Part shown: piece by piece, positions 1 through 6,501 of the stretch
Position numbering within the stretch: position 1 is the first letter of the stretch
Layout: every line of letters starts with the position of its first letter
Assembly: GCA_955652545.1 (NCBI GenBank)
Contig: CATPCA010000222.1
Span: forward strand, 1 to 10,915
Source of the DNA: Candidatus Dormiibacterota bacterium
Lineage (GTDB): Bacteria > Chloroflexota > Dormibacteria > UBA8260
Direction: 5' to 3'
DNA length: 10,915 nucleotides
The notes under the pieces: model-generated
Databases searched by the model: none
Told to the model about the DNA's origin: nothing
Seen by the model: only the letters and a program-made list of their open reading frames with translations
Program-made: the position numbers and the translations under genes

Positions 1-182
1 ACCGTCGCGCGCGTGCCCGGGTCGCGCAGCGCGAACCCCACCGCGCTGATGGCGAGGAACATGATGGGGAAGAAGGCGAAGAACAGGTTCCAGGCGATGA
101 TCGTCGCCCAGTTGGGCCCCTGAGCCGCCAGAAAACGCCGCACCGCCCGGATCGGTACAGCGCCGACGAGCCTCGCCTTCAC
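1..182 (-). CDS. YihY/virulence factor BrkB family membrane protein, N-terminal part
   Basis: The gene runs off the left edge, so only about the first 60 residues are visible. They read as a basic N-terminus (MKARLVGAVPIRAVRRF) followed by WATIIAWNLFFAFFPIMFLA, a long hydrophobic helix. An aromatic 'A-x-N-L-F-F-A-F-F-P' run in the first helix, shortly after an 'RRF' segment, is typical of the YihY/BrkB (UPF0761) family of inner-membrane proteins, whose transport or membrane role is not settled. I chose the GTG at 182 because a TAGCAT box lies 7 bases upstream and no Shine-Dalgarno sequence is present, which suggests leaderless translation. The gene is divergent from the GGDEF-EAL gene across 129 bp. 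The family call rests on a short stretch. Another polytopic membrane protein is possible. Confidence 0.6.
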   Translation of the reverse strand, partial: MKARLVGAVPIRAVRRFLAAQGPNWATIIAWNLFFAFFPIMFLAISAVGFALRDPGTRAT

Positions 183-189
183 GGGATTG

Positions 190-195
190 ATGCTA
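190..195 (-). promoter_or_regulatory. Putative -10 box (TAGCAT) of a leaderless promoter
   Basis: TAGCAT on the minus strand ends 7 bases before the GTG of the YihY-like gene, with no Shine-Dalgarno sequence in between. Transcription would start at or next to the start codon. The same arrangement recurs at 4300 and 5298. No convincing -35 box is visible. Confidence 0.4.
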
Positions 196-311
196 GGTGA
201 CGGGGGCGATTCGGTTCGCCACCCTCGCCCGGCGCACATCGCGCCTTGCGATGTGACGTCCGTACGACAACCGCGTCACGCGGCGCGCGGGGCCGGTGAC
301 ATATCGGTAGC

Positions 312-2198
312 GTGCATGTGAAGCGTTGGGTGGCGGATGAGAGGGATTGGTGCTTGACGACGTCACCGGGCGCGGTCGCCCACCAGGTTGACGGGGCGCA
401 GGGGGGTCGCATAGCGCTGGCTCGGTGGGTCGCCGTCGCCCTGACGGTGCTGGCGGCGTTGACGGCGAGCCCGTCGCCGGTCGGCAGCCCCGCCATGCCC
501 GGTGTGCTGCTGGCGCTGGTCGCCCTCTACAACATTCCTGCCACCGTGGCCTCGCGCTGGCGATTCGTGGTTGCCCGGCGCGTCGTGGTCGCGGCGTGTG
601 TCGCCGACGTGCTGGTGGCATGCGTGTTGGTCGTCCTGGGCAGCAACGATGCGCAGGGCCAGGCCTTCCTCATCCTTGTGCCGGCGCTGGTGGAGTGCGC
701 GGTGCTCGCCCGCTGGCGGGGCGTGCTGCCCGCGGGTGCGGCAGCGCTGGCGGCGATTGGCGCCGCAGCGGTGCTGGGAGCGACGCGGTCCGGCCAAGTC
801 ATCGGCGCCGGGGACGTGTCGCTGCGATTGCTCACCGTGGTGATGGTCAGCATGCTGGCCGCCTGGTTCGCCAGCGAGGCCGATCGCCAGCGGATCACCC
901 TGATCGACAACGCCACGACCGACCCGCTCACCGGCACCCGCAACCGGCGCGCGCTCACCGCCGCACTCGGTTCGCTGCCACGCGTACCATTCGCTGTTGT
1001 CGCCATCGATGTCGACAACCTGAAACCGATCAACGACGAGTACGGTCACGAGGCCGGCGACACGGTGTTGCGCACCGTGGCGCGGGTGATCTCGGAGATC
1101 GCCCGCAGCGGCGACATCATCGCCCGCGTCGGCGGCGACGAGTTCGCCGTGGTCCTCCTGGCACTCGATGCCGGAGAGGCGATGGCCGTCGGCGAGAGGA
1201 TGCGCGCCGCTATGCACGGCGCCGCCATCCCCCGTGGTCGGGTGCGCGTGTCAGTCGGCGTCGCAGTCGGCGCGCCGGGGACCAGCGCCCTGGCGGTGAG
1301 GTATGAGGCCGACGCTGCCCTGCTCGAGGCCAAGCGCAGCGGCGGGGACCGCGTCGCCGACACACCAGGGCTGAACGTCCTGCTGGCCCAGCCGCCGCGC
1401 GTCACCGCGATCATCGAGAGGATCATCGCCAGCCGCGACATCGACATCGTCTTCCAGCCGGTGGTGTCGTTGCGGACCGGCGAGATCGTGGGGTACGAAG
1501 CGCTGGCGAGGCCTCCCAATTGGACCCAGCAGAGCGTCGAGCCCCTGCTCCGCGCCGCTCACCACCTCGGCCTGGCTCGCGACCTCGACTGGGTGTGTCG
1601 CCGGGCAGCCTTCGATGCGCTGGTCAGGCTGCCTCCGCGCTCCGTCGTCTTTCTCAACGTGACCGTCGCCGCCTTTCTCGACCCGGTCCACGACGTTGAC
1701 CAGATGCTGCTCGTCCTCGCCGCCGCGCACGTCGAGCCCGCGCAGGTGGTGCTCGAGCTGACCGAGCGCGATCGGATCGGTGACCTTGGCCGGCTGCGCC
1801 AGGTCATCGCCGCCTATCGCGAGCATGGGTTCCGCATCGCGCTCGACGACATTGGCGAGGGTCATTCGAGCCTCGAGGTGCTGGCAGCTGCCGTCCCCGA
1901 CTTCCTCAAGGTGGCGCGCAACCTGGCGGTGGCGGATTCACGGGGAGCGCGGGCAGCCATCGAGGCTGCCGTGGCATTCGCCGGCGCAACGTGTTCGGCG
2001 GTCATCGCCGAGGGGATCGAGACGGCAGCGATGGCAGTCACGCTCGCCGACCTCGGGGTGGACTACGGACAGGGGAACTGGCTGGCGCCCCCGACCGCCG
2101 ACGTCGGCGAGATCACCGTGCGCGGGCGCGTCGTCCGGGCACTGCCGGCGGCCGGCGACGAGAATCCGGTCAGCCCAGCGGCTCAGCTCGGCGCGTAA
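312..2198 (+). CDS. Membrane-anchored GGDEF-EAL cyclic-di-GMP synthase/phosphodiesterase
   Basis: The 628-residue protein has about six hydrophobic segments (residues ~34-190), a GGDEF domain (~200-345) and an EAL domain (~360-600). The diguanylate cyclase signature GGDEF is intact at 274-278. The product-inhibition I-site RSGD (265-268) lies exactly five residues before it. The EAL motif is at 396-398, followed by LNVT, LELTE, the DDIGEGHSS loop (DD at 512-513), AEGIET and the late Q (YGQGN), so most metal and substrate ligands are present. The usual K-I-D motif reads K-V-A, so one acidic residue is lost. The cyclase half should be active and feedback-inhibited. The phosphodiesterase half is less certain. 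The membrane part probably senses a signal, which I cannot identify. The GTG at 318 is an equally good start: neither has a Shine-Dalgarno sequence, and a weak TAGCGT box (308-313) overlaps the first GTG. Confidence 0.92.
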   Translation: MHVKRWVADERDWCLTTSPGAVAHQVDGAQGGRIALARWVAVALTVLAALTASPSPVGSPAMPGVLLALVALYNIPATVASRWRFVVARRVVVAACVADVLVACVLVVLGSNDAQGQAFLILVPALVECAVLARWRGVLPAGAAALAAIGAAAVLGATRSGQVIGAGDVSLRLLTVVMVSMLAAWFASEADRQRITLIDNATTDPLTGTRNRRALTAALGSLPRVPFAVVAIDVDNLKPINDEYGHEAGDTVLRTVARVISEIARSGDIIARVGGDEFAVVLLALDAGEAMAVGERMRAAMHGAAIPRGRVRVSVGVAVGAPGTSALAVRYEADAALLEAKRSGGDRVADTPGLNVLLAQPPRVTAIIERIIASRDIDIVFQPVVSLRTGEIVGYEALARPPNWTQQSVEPLLRAAHHLGLARDLDWVCRRAAFDALVRLPPRSVVFLNVTVAAFLDPVHDVDQMLLVLAAAHVEPAQVVLELTERDRIGDLGRLRQVIAAYREHGFRIALDDIGEGHSSLEVLAAAVPDFLKVARNLAVADSRGARAAIEAAVAFAGATCSAVIAEGIETAAMAVTLADLGVDYGQGNWLAPPTADVGEITVRGRVVRALPAAGDENPVSPAAQLGA

Positions 2199-2217
2199 CC
2201 GCCGTTCTCAGCGGCGG
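2199..2217. terminator. Short GC hairpin between convergent genes
   Basis: CCGCCG and CGGCGG form a 6-bp stem around a 7-base loop, directly after the TAA of the GGDEF-EAL gene and 19 bases beyond the stop of the convergent dehydrogenase gene. No real T-tract follows on either strand, so its role as a shared terminator is an inference from position only. Confidence 0.3.
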
Positions 2218-2236
2218 CGCTGTCCGTTTGTGCGTG

Positions 2237-3337
2237 TTACCGCGCGACCGGGACGTGTTCCAGCCCGGCTATCACCGCGTCGGCCACCTGGGAGGTGCCC
2301 ACCGCCGTGGGATCGTCGCGACTCGGCTTCATGTCGTAGGTGACGTGGGTGCCCTCGGCGATGACCGCGGCGATGGCGGCCTCGAGCCGATCGCCTGCGT
2401 CCTTCTCGCCGATGTGACGCAGCATCAGCACACCGCTGAGCATCATCGCCATCGGGTTGGCGACATTCTTGCCCGCGTACTTCGGGGCGCTGCCGTGGGT
2501 GGCTTCGAAGACCGCGATCTCGTCGCCCGTGTTCGCTCCCGGAGCCAGTCCGAGGCCGCCGATGAGGCCGGCACAGAGGTCGCTGAGGATGTCGCCGTAC
2601 AGGTTGGGCATGACCATAACGTCGTAGAGCTCGGGCTTCTGCACCAGTTGCATGGCCATGTTGTCGACGATGCGCTCCTCGAACTCGATGTCGGGAAACT
2701 CCTTGGCCACCTCCTCGGCGACCCGCAGCCAGAGCCCGTCGGTGAATTTCATGATGTTGGCCTTGTGGACCGCGGTCACCTTGTGGCGACCGTTGTCGAT
2801 CGCCCACTTGAAAGCGAAACGGAAGATGCGCTCCGTGGCTCCGACGCTGATCGGCTTGACGCTGATGCCCGAGTCCTCGCGGATGCGCCGGCCGTTGAGA
2901 CGCTCGATTGTGTCGATGAGCTCGTGTGTCTTCGTGTCCCCCTCGGCGAACTCGATGCCGGCGTAGAGGTCCTCCGTGTTCTCGCGGACGATGACGAGGT
3001 CGACATCCTGGTAGCGGCTGCGCACGCCTCGGTACCACTTGCACGGTCGCACCAGCGCGTAGAGGTCCAGCTCGCGGCGGAGCGCGACGTTGACGCTGCG
3101 GATCCCCTTGCCGATGGGGGTGGTGAGGGGTCCTTTGATGGCGATCTTGTTCTTGCGGATCGACTCGAGCACGTGGTCGGGCATCGGTTGCCCGTACTGT
3201 TCGACGACGTCGAGGCCCGCGTTCTGCACGTCCCACTCGATGTCGACACCGGTCGCATCGATGACCCGGCGCGCTGCCTCGCTGACCTCGTAGCCGATCC
3301 CATCGCCAGGGATCACTGTGACGGTGTGGCGCGCCAT
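2237..3337 (-). CDS. icd: Isocitrate/isopropylmalate dehydrogenase family, probably isocitrate dehydrogenase
   Basis: The 366-residue protein is a full-length beta-decarboxylating dehydrogenase that oxidises a 2-hydroxy acid and releases CO2. The substrate site matches isocitrate dehydrogenase rather than isopropylmalate dehydrogenase: S81-x-N83-x3-R87, R97, R118 with Y125 in [11 protein letters not shown], catalytic K192 ([12 protein letters not shown]), and metal ligands D225, D249 and D253. The cofactor loop HGSAPKYAG (281-289) has the K-Y pair found in NADP enzymes, but the next determinants read A293 and P338 where E. coli NADP-ICDH has V351 and R395. NAD or NADP use is therefore unclear. 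The ATG at 3337 has a strong GAGGAGG at 3352-3346, 8 bases upstream. In-frame codons further upstream lack family similarity. A homoisocitrate dehydrogenase cannot be fully excluded. Confidence 0.88.
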   Translation of the reverse strand: MARHTVTVIPGDGIGYEVSEAARRVIDATGVDIEWDVQNAGLDVVEQYGQPMPDHVLESIRKNKIAIKGPLTTPIGKGIRSVNVALRRELDLYALVRPCKWYRGVRSRYQDVDLVIVRENTEDLYAGIEFAEGDTKTHELIDTIERLNGRRIREDSGISVKPISVGATERIFRFAFKWAIDNGRHKVTAVHKANIMKFTDGLWLRVAEEVAKEFPDIEFEERIVDNMAMQLVQKPELYDVMVMPNLYGDILSDLCAGLIGGLGLAPGANTGDEIAVFEATHGSAPKYAGKNVANPMAMMLSGVLMLRHIGEKDAGDRLEAAIAAVIAEGTHVTYDMKPSRDDPTAVGTSQVADAVIAGLEHVPVAR

Positions 3338-3345
3338 GGCCTGTG

Positions 3346-3352
3346 CCTCCTC
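3346..3352 (-). promoter_or_regulatory. Shine-Dalgarno GAGGAGG of the isocitrate dehydrogenase gene
   Basis: GAGGAGG lies 8 bases before the ATG at 3337. It fixes the start against the longer in-frame option at 3433 and contrasts with the leaderless-looking neighbours. Confidence 0.75.
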
Positions 3353-3404
3353 GGACCGATGAGGTGGCCGAGTCTCGCAAATCGGCACGGCGCGGCGACT
3401 GTGC

Positions 3405-4286
3405 GTGACCGACCATGACCTTCTGAGCGACACTGACGCCGCGATGTGGACCCAACCCCTGCCCGCCTGGTTCGCGGAGCACGGCCGTCACCACCTGCCG
3501 TGGCGGCAGACAACCGACCCGTGGCGCGTGCTGGTCAGCGAGGTGATGCTGCAACAGACATCGGTGAGCCGGGTGCTGCCTCGCTGGGAGCGTTTCCTGC
3601 ATCGCTGGCCGGACGCTGCCGCCTGCGCTGCTGCGGCCCTCGACGACGTGCTGCGTGAATGGCAGGGCCTCGGGTATCCGCGCCGCGCCCGAGCACTCTG
3701 GCTCACCGCAGCTCGTGTGGCCGCTGACGGGTGGCCGGCGGATGAGGCAGGGCTGCGAAGCCTGCCCGGCGTCGGTGCCTACACCGCCCGCGCGCTGCTG
3801 GCTTTCAGCGATGTCGGGACGGCTGTGGTACCACCGCGCGATGTCAACGTCGGTCGCGTCGCGGCCCGGGCGGCGTTGGGCTCCGAGCCTGAACACCTCC
3901 GCGGCTGCATGCTTGATGGTGTGCTCGACGAGAGCCGGCCACCGAGCATGTCCATCCGTGAATACACGTACGCGCTCTTCGACATCGGCGCGCTGCACTG
4001 CCGATCGCGGCCACGATGCGAGGGATGTCCGCTGGCGCCGGGCTGCACCTTCCGCTGCTCCGGCACGGCGGTGGTGCCACGCCGCCACCCGCGATATGAG
4101 GGAAGCCTTCGACAGCTGCGAGGTGCGATCCTGGCGGCGGCACTGGACAACCCGACGCTGGCCGGCGCGTCGCTGCGCGAGGCGGTGTCCGGAATTCCGG
4201 GTGCCACTCCCCAACGGTTCGACGAGGCGTTCGCCGGTCTTGTCATCGATGGCCTGCTCCCTGGCTGCGACGCCGGCGTGTGCTGA
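3405..4286 (+). CDS. mutY: A/G-specific adenine glycosylase MutY (no C-terminal NUDIX domain)
   Basis: MutY removes adenine mispaired with 8-oxoguanine, in base excision repair. The 293-residue protein has the catalytic glutamate in EVMLQQT (E46), the helix-hairpin-helix loop LPGVGAYTA (from L120), the catalytic aspartate in RDVNVGRV (D146) and four cysteines for the [4Fe-4S] cluster at 199, 205, 208 and 214. The spacing is C-X5-C-X2-C-X5-C, one residue tighter in the first gap than the E. coli C-X6-C. After the cluster only ~75 residues remain, against the ~130-residue MutT-like 8-oxoG recognition domain of E. coli MutY (350 aa). Shorter MutY proteins occur in actinobacteria. The GTG at 3405 has no clear Shine-Dalgarno sequence. 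The ATG at 3444 ([10 protein letters not shown]) keeps the whole glycosylase domain and is a possible alternative start. Confidence 0.92.
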   Translation: MTDHDLLSDTDAAMWTQPLPAWFAEHGRHHLPWRQTTDPWRVLVSEVMLQQTSVSRVLPRWERFLHRWPDAAACAAAALDDVLREWQGLGYPRRARALWLTAARVAADGWPADEAGLRSLPGVGAYTARALLAFSDVGTAVVPPRDVNVGRVAARAALGSEPEHLRGCMLDGVLDESRPPSMSIREYTYALFDIGALHCRSRPRCEGCPLAPGCTFRCSGTAVVPRRHPRYEGSLRQLRGAILAAALDNPTLAGASLREAVSGIPGATPQRFDEAFAGLVIDGLLPGCDAGVC

Positions 4287-4299
4287 TCGCTGCAGCAGC

Positions 4300-4305
4300 T
4301 AGGAT
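4300..4305 (+). promoter_or_regulatory. Putative -10 box (TAGGAT), leaderless start of the formyltransferase-like gene
   Basis: TAGGAT ends 6 bases before the GTG at 4312, and no Shine-Dalgarno sequence lies between them. The hexamer is identical to those at 5298 and 6428. The -35 region is weak. Confidence 0.5.
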
Positions 4306-4311
4306 TCGCCG

Positions 4312-5292
4312 GTGGCGACGACATCCCCTGCCCTGGACGACGTCCGTGCGAATCTCTGGCAACGCCGCGAGTTCTCCTTCATTCCCGACCGCGATCTGCC
4401 GCCCCTGGATGGGACGGCTCACACGACACCGGGAGCGCGGGTCGTCTTCGCCGGCTTCCCGTCCGATTACAGCCTGGCGTTCCTGCTCGCCCTGTTCCAG
4501 CTCGACGACATCCAGGTGGTGGGGCTGCTGACCTCACCCGGGGCGCACGAGGCGATCCTGGGCGACAACGCACTCAGTCGCATCGCGGACCACGTCGGTG
4601 TGCCTTTGCTGCGCGCCTGGCGAGTCAACGACGAGCACACCATCCTCGACCTCGCCGCCTTCGACCTCGACGCCGTCGTCATGGCCAGCTTTGACCAGAT
4701 CATCGGAGCCCGCGCCTTGGCCGTCCCACGCCACGGCTGGATGAACATTCACCCCAGCGCCCTCCCCGCCCGGCGAGGCCCGGAACCCGTCTACTGGACC
4801 ATCGCCGACGGCGACCCGGTTGCGGGGATCACGCTGCATCGCGCCATCCCCAAGGTCGACGCCGGTCCGATGCTGGCGCAGCGAACGTTGCGCGTCGCCG
4901 ATGACGACACCTCGGGAACGCTGACGCGACGCCTCTGTGAGGTGGGAGTCGCCGCCTTGGGACAGGCACTTTCCGGCCTGCTCACCGACTGGCCCGGCGA
5001 CCCGATCGACATGTCGAAGGCGACGTACGCGCCCTCCGTCGGTCACCGCCATCTCGACACGGCCCCGTCGGCCCTCGCCGCGTTGCGCATGATCCGCGCC
5101 GGCGTCCCCAATATGCCCGCCTGGACGACGCTGGACGGCCGGCCGGCGTATGTCCGTGCGGCCCACGCCGGCGCACCGGGACCGGGGCAACCGGGCATCG
5201 ACTTCGCGGATGGTCCCATCACACTGGACGAGATCGGGCATCAGTGCGGATGTCATCACAATTTGATTTCTTGTCCGCACCGTCAAGAGTGA
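4312..5292 (+). CDS. Formyltransferase-fold protein, methionyl-tRNA formyltransferase-like
   Basis: The 326-residue protein carries the 10-formyl-tetrahydrofolate-dependent transferase core: a Rossmann-type start (RVVFAGFPSDYSLAFL, from about residue 43), the active-site motif NIHPSALP (N145, H147), H176 and the conserved D183-x-G185 region before 'MLAQ'. A second domain (about 230-285, ATYAPS... with an IRAGVPNMPAW segment) resembles the C-terminal domain of Fmt and the ArnA formyltransferase. The first ~40 residues and the tail are atypical. The tail ends with a cluster of Cys and His (C312, C314, H315, H316, C321, H323). It could formylate initiator tRNA or another amine, and the sequence does not decide. 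The GTG at 4312 is supported by the -10 box just upstream. The gene follows mutY by 25 bases and precedes the receiver gene by 18. Confidence 0.75.
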   Translation: MATTSPALDDVRANLWQRREFSFIPDRDLPPLDGTAHTTPGARVVFAGFPSDYSLAFLLALFQLDDIQVVGLLTSPGAHEAILGDNALSRIADHVGVPLLRAWRVNDEHTILDLAAFDLDAVVMASFDQIIGARALAVPRHGWMNIHPSALPARRGPEPVYWTIADGDPVAGITLHRAIPKVDAGPMLAQRTLRVADDDTSGTLTRRLCEVGVAALGQALSGLLTDWPGDPIDMSKATYAPSVGHRHLDTAPSALAALRMIRAGVPNMPAWTTLDGRPAYVRAAHAGAPGPGQPGIDFADGPITLDEIGHQCGCHHNLISCPHRQE

Positions 5293-5297
5293 GCCGG

Positions 5298-5303
5298 TAG
5301 GAT
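5298..5303 (+). promoter_or_regulatory. Putative -10 box (TAGGAT), leaderless start of the receiver gene
   Basis: TAGGAT ends 7 bases before the GTG at 5311. This favours GTG 5311 over the in-frame TTG at 5305, which would lie only 1 base from the box. Shine-Dalgarno pairing is absent. Confidence 0.5.
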
Positions 5304-5310
5304 CTTGAAG

Positions 5311-5748
5311 GTGCGAAACTCGCTGCCCCTCCTCATCGTCGAGGACGACGAACTGGTCCGATCCTTTCTTGCCCGTGCGCTGGCCGAGGTGGCGGGAGAG
5401 GTCACAGCGGTCGCCACGGGCGCGGAGGCGACGCGCGCGGTGGAGCGTCATCGCTACGGTGCCATCCTCCTCGATGGTCTGCTTCCCGACACACACGGCG
5501 TCGACCTGGGACGTCGCCTGGTGTCCCTCCCCAACGCAGCACTCAGCGGAATCTGCTTCGTGAGTGGCTCGCTACGTCGGCCGGTGCCCCTGCACAGCGG
5601 CGTGAGCGCACTCCCCAAGCCGTTGCGGATTCGCGAGCTGACGGCGGCAGTGGACGAATTGCTGGCGTGGGGGCGAACTGCGGGTGCAGCCGTGGTCGAT
5701 CGCCTCGAGGCGCTCGACAGCCTCGCGGCCAGCCTCCTGGTGAGCTGA
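5311..5748 (+). CDS. Stand-alone response regulator (receiver domain only)
   Basis: The 145-residue protein is a single CheY-like receiver. The acidic pocket is E11-D12-D13 (LLIVEDDELV), the phospho-acceptor is D55 (ILLDGLLPD), the switch serine is S85 (FVSG) and the conserved lysine is K103 (LPKPLR). All phosphorylation residues are present, so it should be active as a phospho-switch. No output domain follows: after ~120 residues only a short helix-rich tail remains. No histidine kinase is in the window. The next gene starts 3 bases after the stop, so the two are very likely co-transcribed and co-translated, and the partner is the small GGDEF-like protein. The start at GTG 5311 is chosen from the -10 box position. 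Confidence 0.88.
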   Translation: MRNSLPLLIVEDDELVRSFLARALAEVAGEVTAVATGAEATRAVERHRYGAILLDGLLPDTHGVDLGRRLVSLPNAALSGICFVSGSLRRPVPLHSGVSALPKPLRIRELTAAVDELLAWGRTAGAAVVDRLEALDSLAASLLVS

Positions 5749-5751
5749 CCG

Positions 5752-6171
5752 GTGGCACCGATCGAGCTGCCGCCGATATCGCAGCTCCCATGGGCGATCG
5801 GTCACGACCGGTTCGTCGCTGCGGCCGAGGCTGTCACCGGGGATGGCGCGTGCTGCCTGTTCGTCATCGATGAAACGATCCCGGCGAGCGCTCGATCCGG
5901 CTATGCCGCGCTGGTCATCGCATACGCCCGAGCCAATGAGCCGGTCACCATCCTCGAGGGCGGCGCAGCAGCGCTGCTGATCCGCGATGGCGGCGTGGCG
6001 TCGGGTGTGGTGGCGGCGAAACGGCTGCTGAAGCAGATGAGCAAGCTCGGCCTCCAGCAGACGCTTCGAGCCGGCGTCGCGCCGCTGAGCGGGGGCGTTG
6101 ACGGAGCGATCGAGGCCGCCAGAGAACTTGCTGTGACCGCCGACGCGGGTGTGGTGGCAGTCGCCGCCTGA
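5752..6171 (+). CDS. Small protein resembling a degenerate GGDEF domain
   Basis: The 139-residue protein has no textbook motif, but its order of segments follows a GGDEF fold. A first strand (CCLFVIDE) is followed by a helix, then 'VTILEGGAAALLI' in the place of the RxGGDEFaill hairpin. After that come a helix (AAKRLLKQMSKLG), a strand with 'AGVAPL' where GGDEF proteins have 'SiGva', and a final helix and strand ending in 'ADAGVVAVA'. The GGDEF catalytic residues are absent, so it should not make cyclic-di-GMP. It could bind a nucleotide or act as an output module for the receiver encoded 3 bases upstream. GTG 5752 has GGTGAG 7 bases upstream, inside the end of the receiver gene. The gene's reality is well supported by spacing and composition. 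The fold call is my inference. Confidence 0.7.
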   Translation: MAPIELPPISQLPWAIGHDRFVAAAEAVTGDGACCLFVIDETIPASARSGYAALVIAYARANEPVTILEGGAAALLIRDGGVASGVVAAKRLLKQMSKLGLQQTLRAGVAPLSGGVDGAIEAARELAVTADAGVVAVAA

Positions 6172-6285
6172 CCGGCCAGAGCGATCCCGGCCGGCGGGTG
6201 ACGGTCGATAGCCTTCGTCCGCTGCGGTCGGAGACGTGAGCTGTGAGGACGCTACAGGCTGTCGGCAGCGGTCCGGTATTGGACG

Positions 6286-6358
6286 TGCCGAGGGACAGGA
6301 TCGAACTGTCGACACCAGGTTTTTCAGACCTGTGCTCTACCAACTGAGCTACCTCGGC
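6286..6358 (-). tRNA. tRNA-Phe (anticodon GAA)
   Basis: The minus strand folds as a complete cloverleaf of 73 bases: acceptor stem GCCGAGG/CCTCGGC, D-arm GCTC/GAGC, anticodon stem CAGGT/ACCTG with loop CTGAAAA (GAA at positions 34-36) and T-arm GACAG/CTGTC with loop TTCGATC. The discriminator is A. The CCA end is not encoded. The 5' side of the gene faces the integrase, and the chromosome-like genes lie on the 3' side. Confidence 0.96.
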
Positions 6359-6393
6359 TTGTATTCAGATTCCAGGGTTTTCCGGCTGGGTCG

Positions 6394-6423
6394 GGTGTCC
6401 TGGACACCTTCGCTGACACCTTC
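6394..6423. repeat. GACACC repeat cluster: perfect palindrome plus direct repeats
   Basis: GGTGTCC-T-GGACACC (6394-6408) is a perfect 7-1-7 inverted repeat. The 9-mer GACACCTTC occurs at 6403-6411 and again at 6415-6423, a 12-base period. The cluster sits between the tRNA and the integrase promoter box. Short repeats of this kind next to an integrase gene are typical of recombinase arm-type sites or of an operator. Which of the two it is cannot be told from sequence. Confidence 0.6.
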
Positions 6424-6427
6424 ATGC

Positions 6428-6433
6428 TAGGAT
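6428..6433 (+). promoter_or_regulatory. Putative -10 box (TAGGAT) of the integrase promoter
   Basis: The hexamer is identical to the -10 boxes at 4300 and 5298, but here it lies about 68 bases before the start codon. The message would have a real leader containing the hairpin at 6448-6476. The GACACC repeats end 4 bases upstream, so a protein bound there could block this promoter. Confidence 0.4.
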
Positions 6434-6447
6434 CGCTTGGGTAAAGA

Positions 6448-6476
6448 GCCCCCGCGCTGCGCAAACAGCCGGGGGC
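6448..6476 (+). promoter_or_regulatory. Strong leader hairpin upstream of the integrase
   Basis: GCCCCCG pairs with CGGGGGC (7 bp). Inside, after one bulged C, GCTG pairs with CAGC around the loop CGCAAA. The hairpin lies wholly in the predicted 5' leader, 11 bases before the TTGAGGTG ribosome-binding region (6488-6495), and has no T-tract. It may stabilise the message or regulate integrase translation. I also considered a terminator and reject it for lack of U residues. Confidence 0.6.
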
Positions 6477-6501
6477 GTGGCCAGCAGTTGAGGTGCTGAC
6501 G

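Noticed and set aside
1991..3418. 475-residue open frame on the plus strand opposite the dehydrogenase gene
   Set aside because: It is the reverse-strand shadow of the dehydrogenase (Asp/Val/Leu-rich), with no motif and overlapping the end of the GGDEF-EAL gene.
2208..4214. 668-residue open frame on the minus strand across the dehydrogenase and mutY genes
   Set aside because: It is antisense to mutY and out of frame with the clear dehydrogenase gene. Its composition is Arg/His/Gln-rich, typical of a shadow frame in GC-rich DNA.
6448..6476. Leader hairpin read as a terminator for the integrase leader or the tRNA
   Set aside because: No T-tract on either strand, and the tRNA is transcribed away from it.
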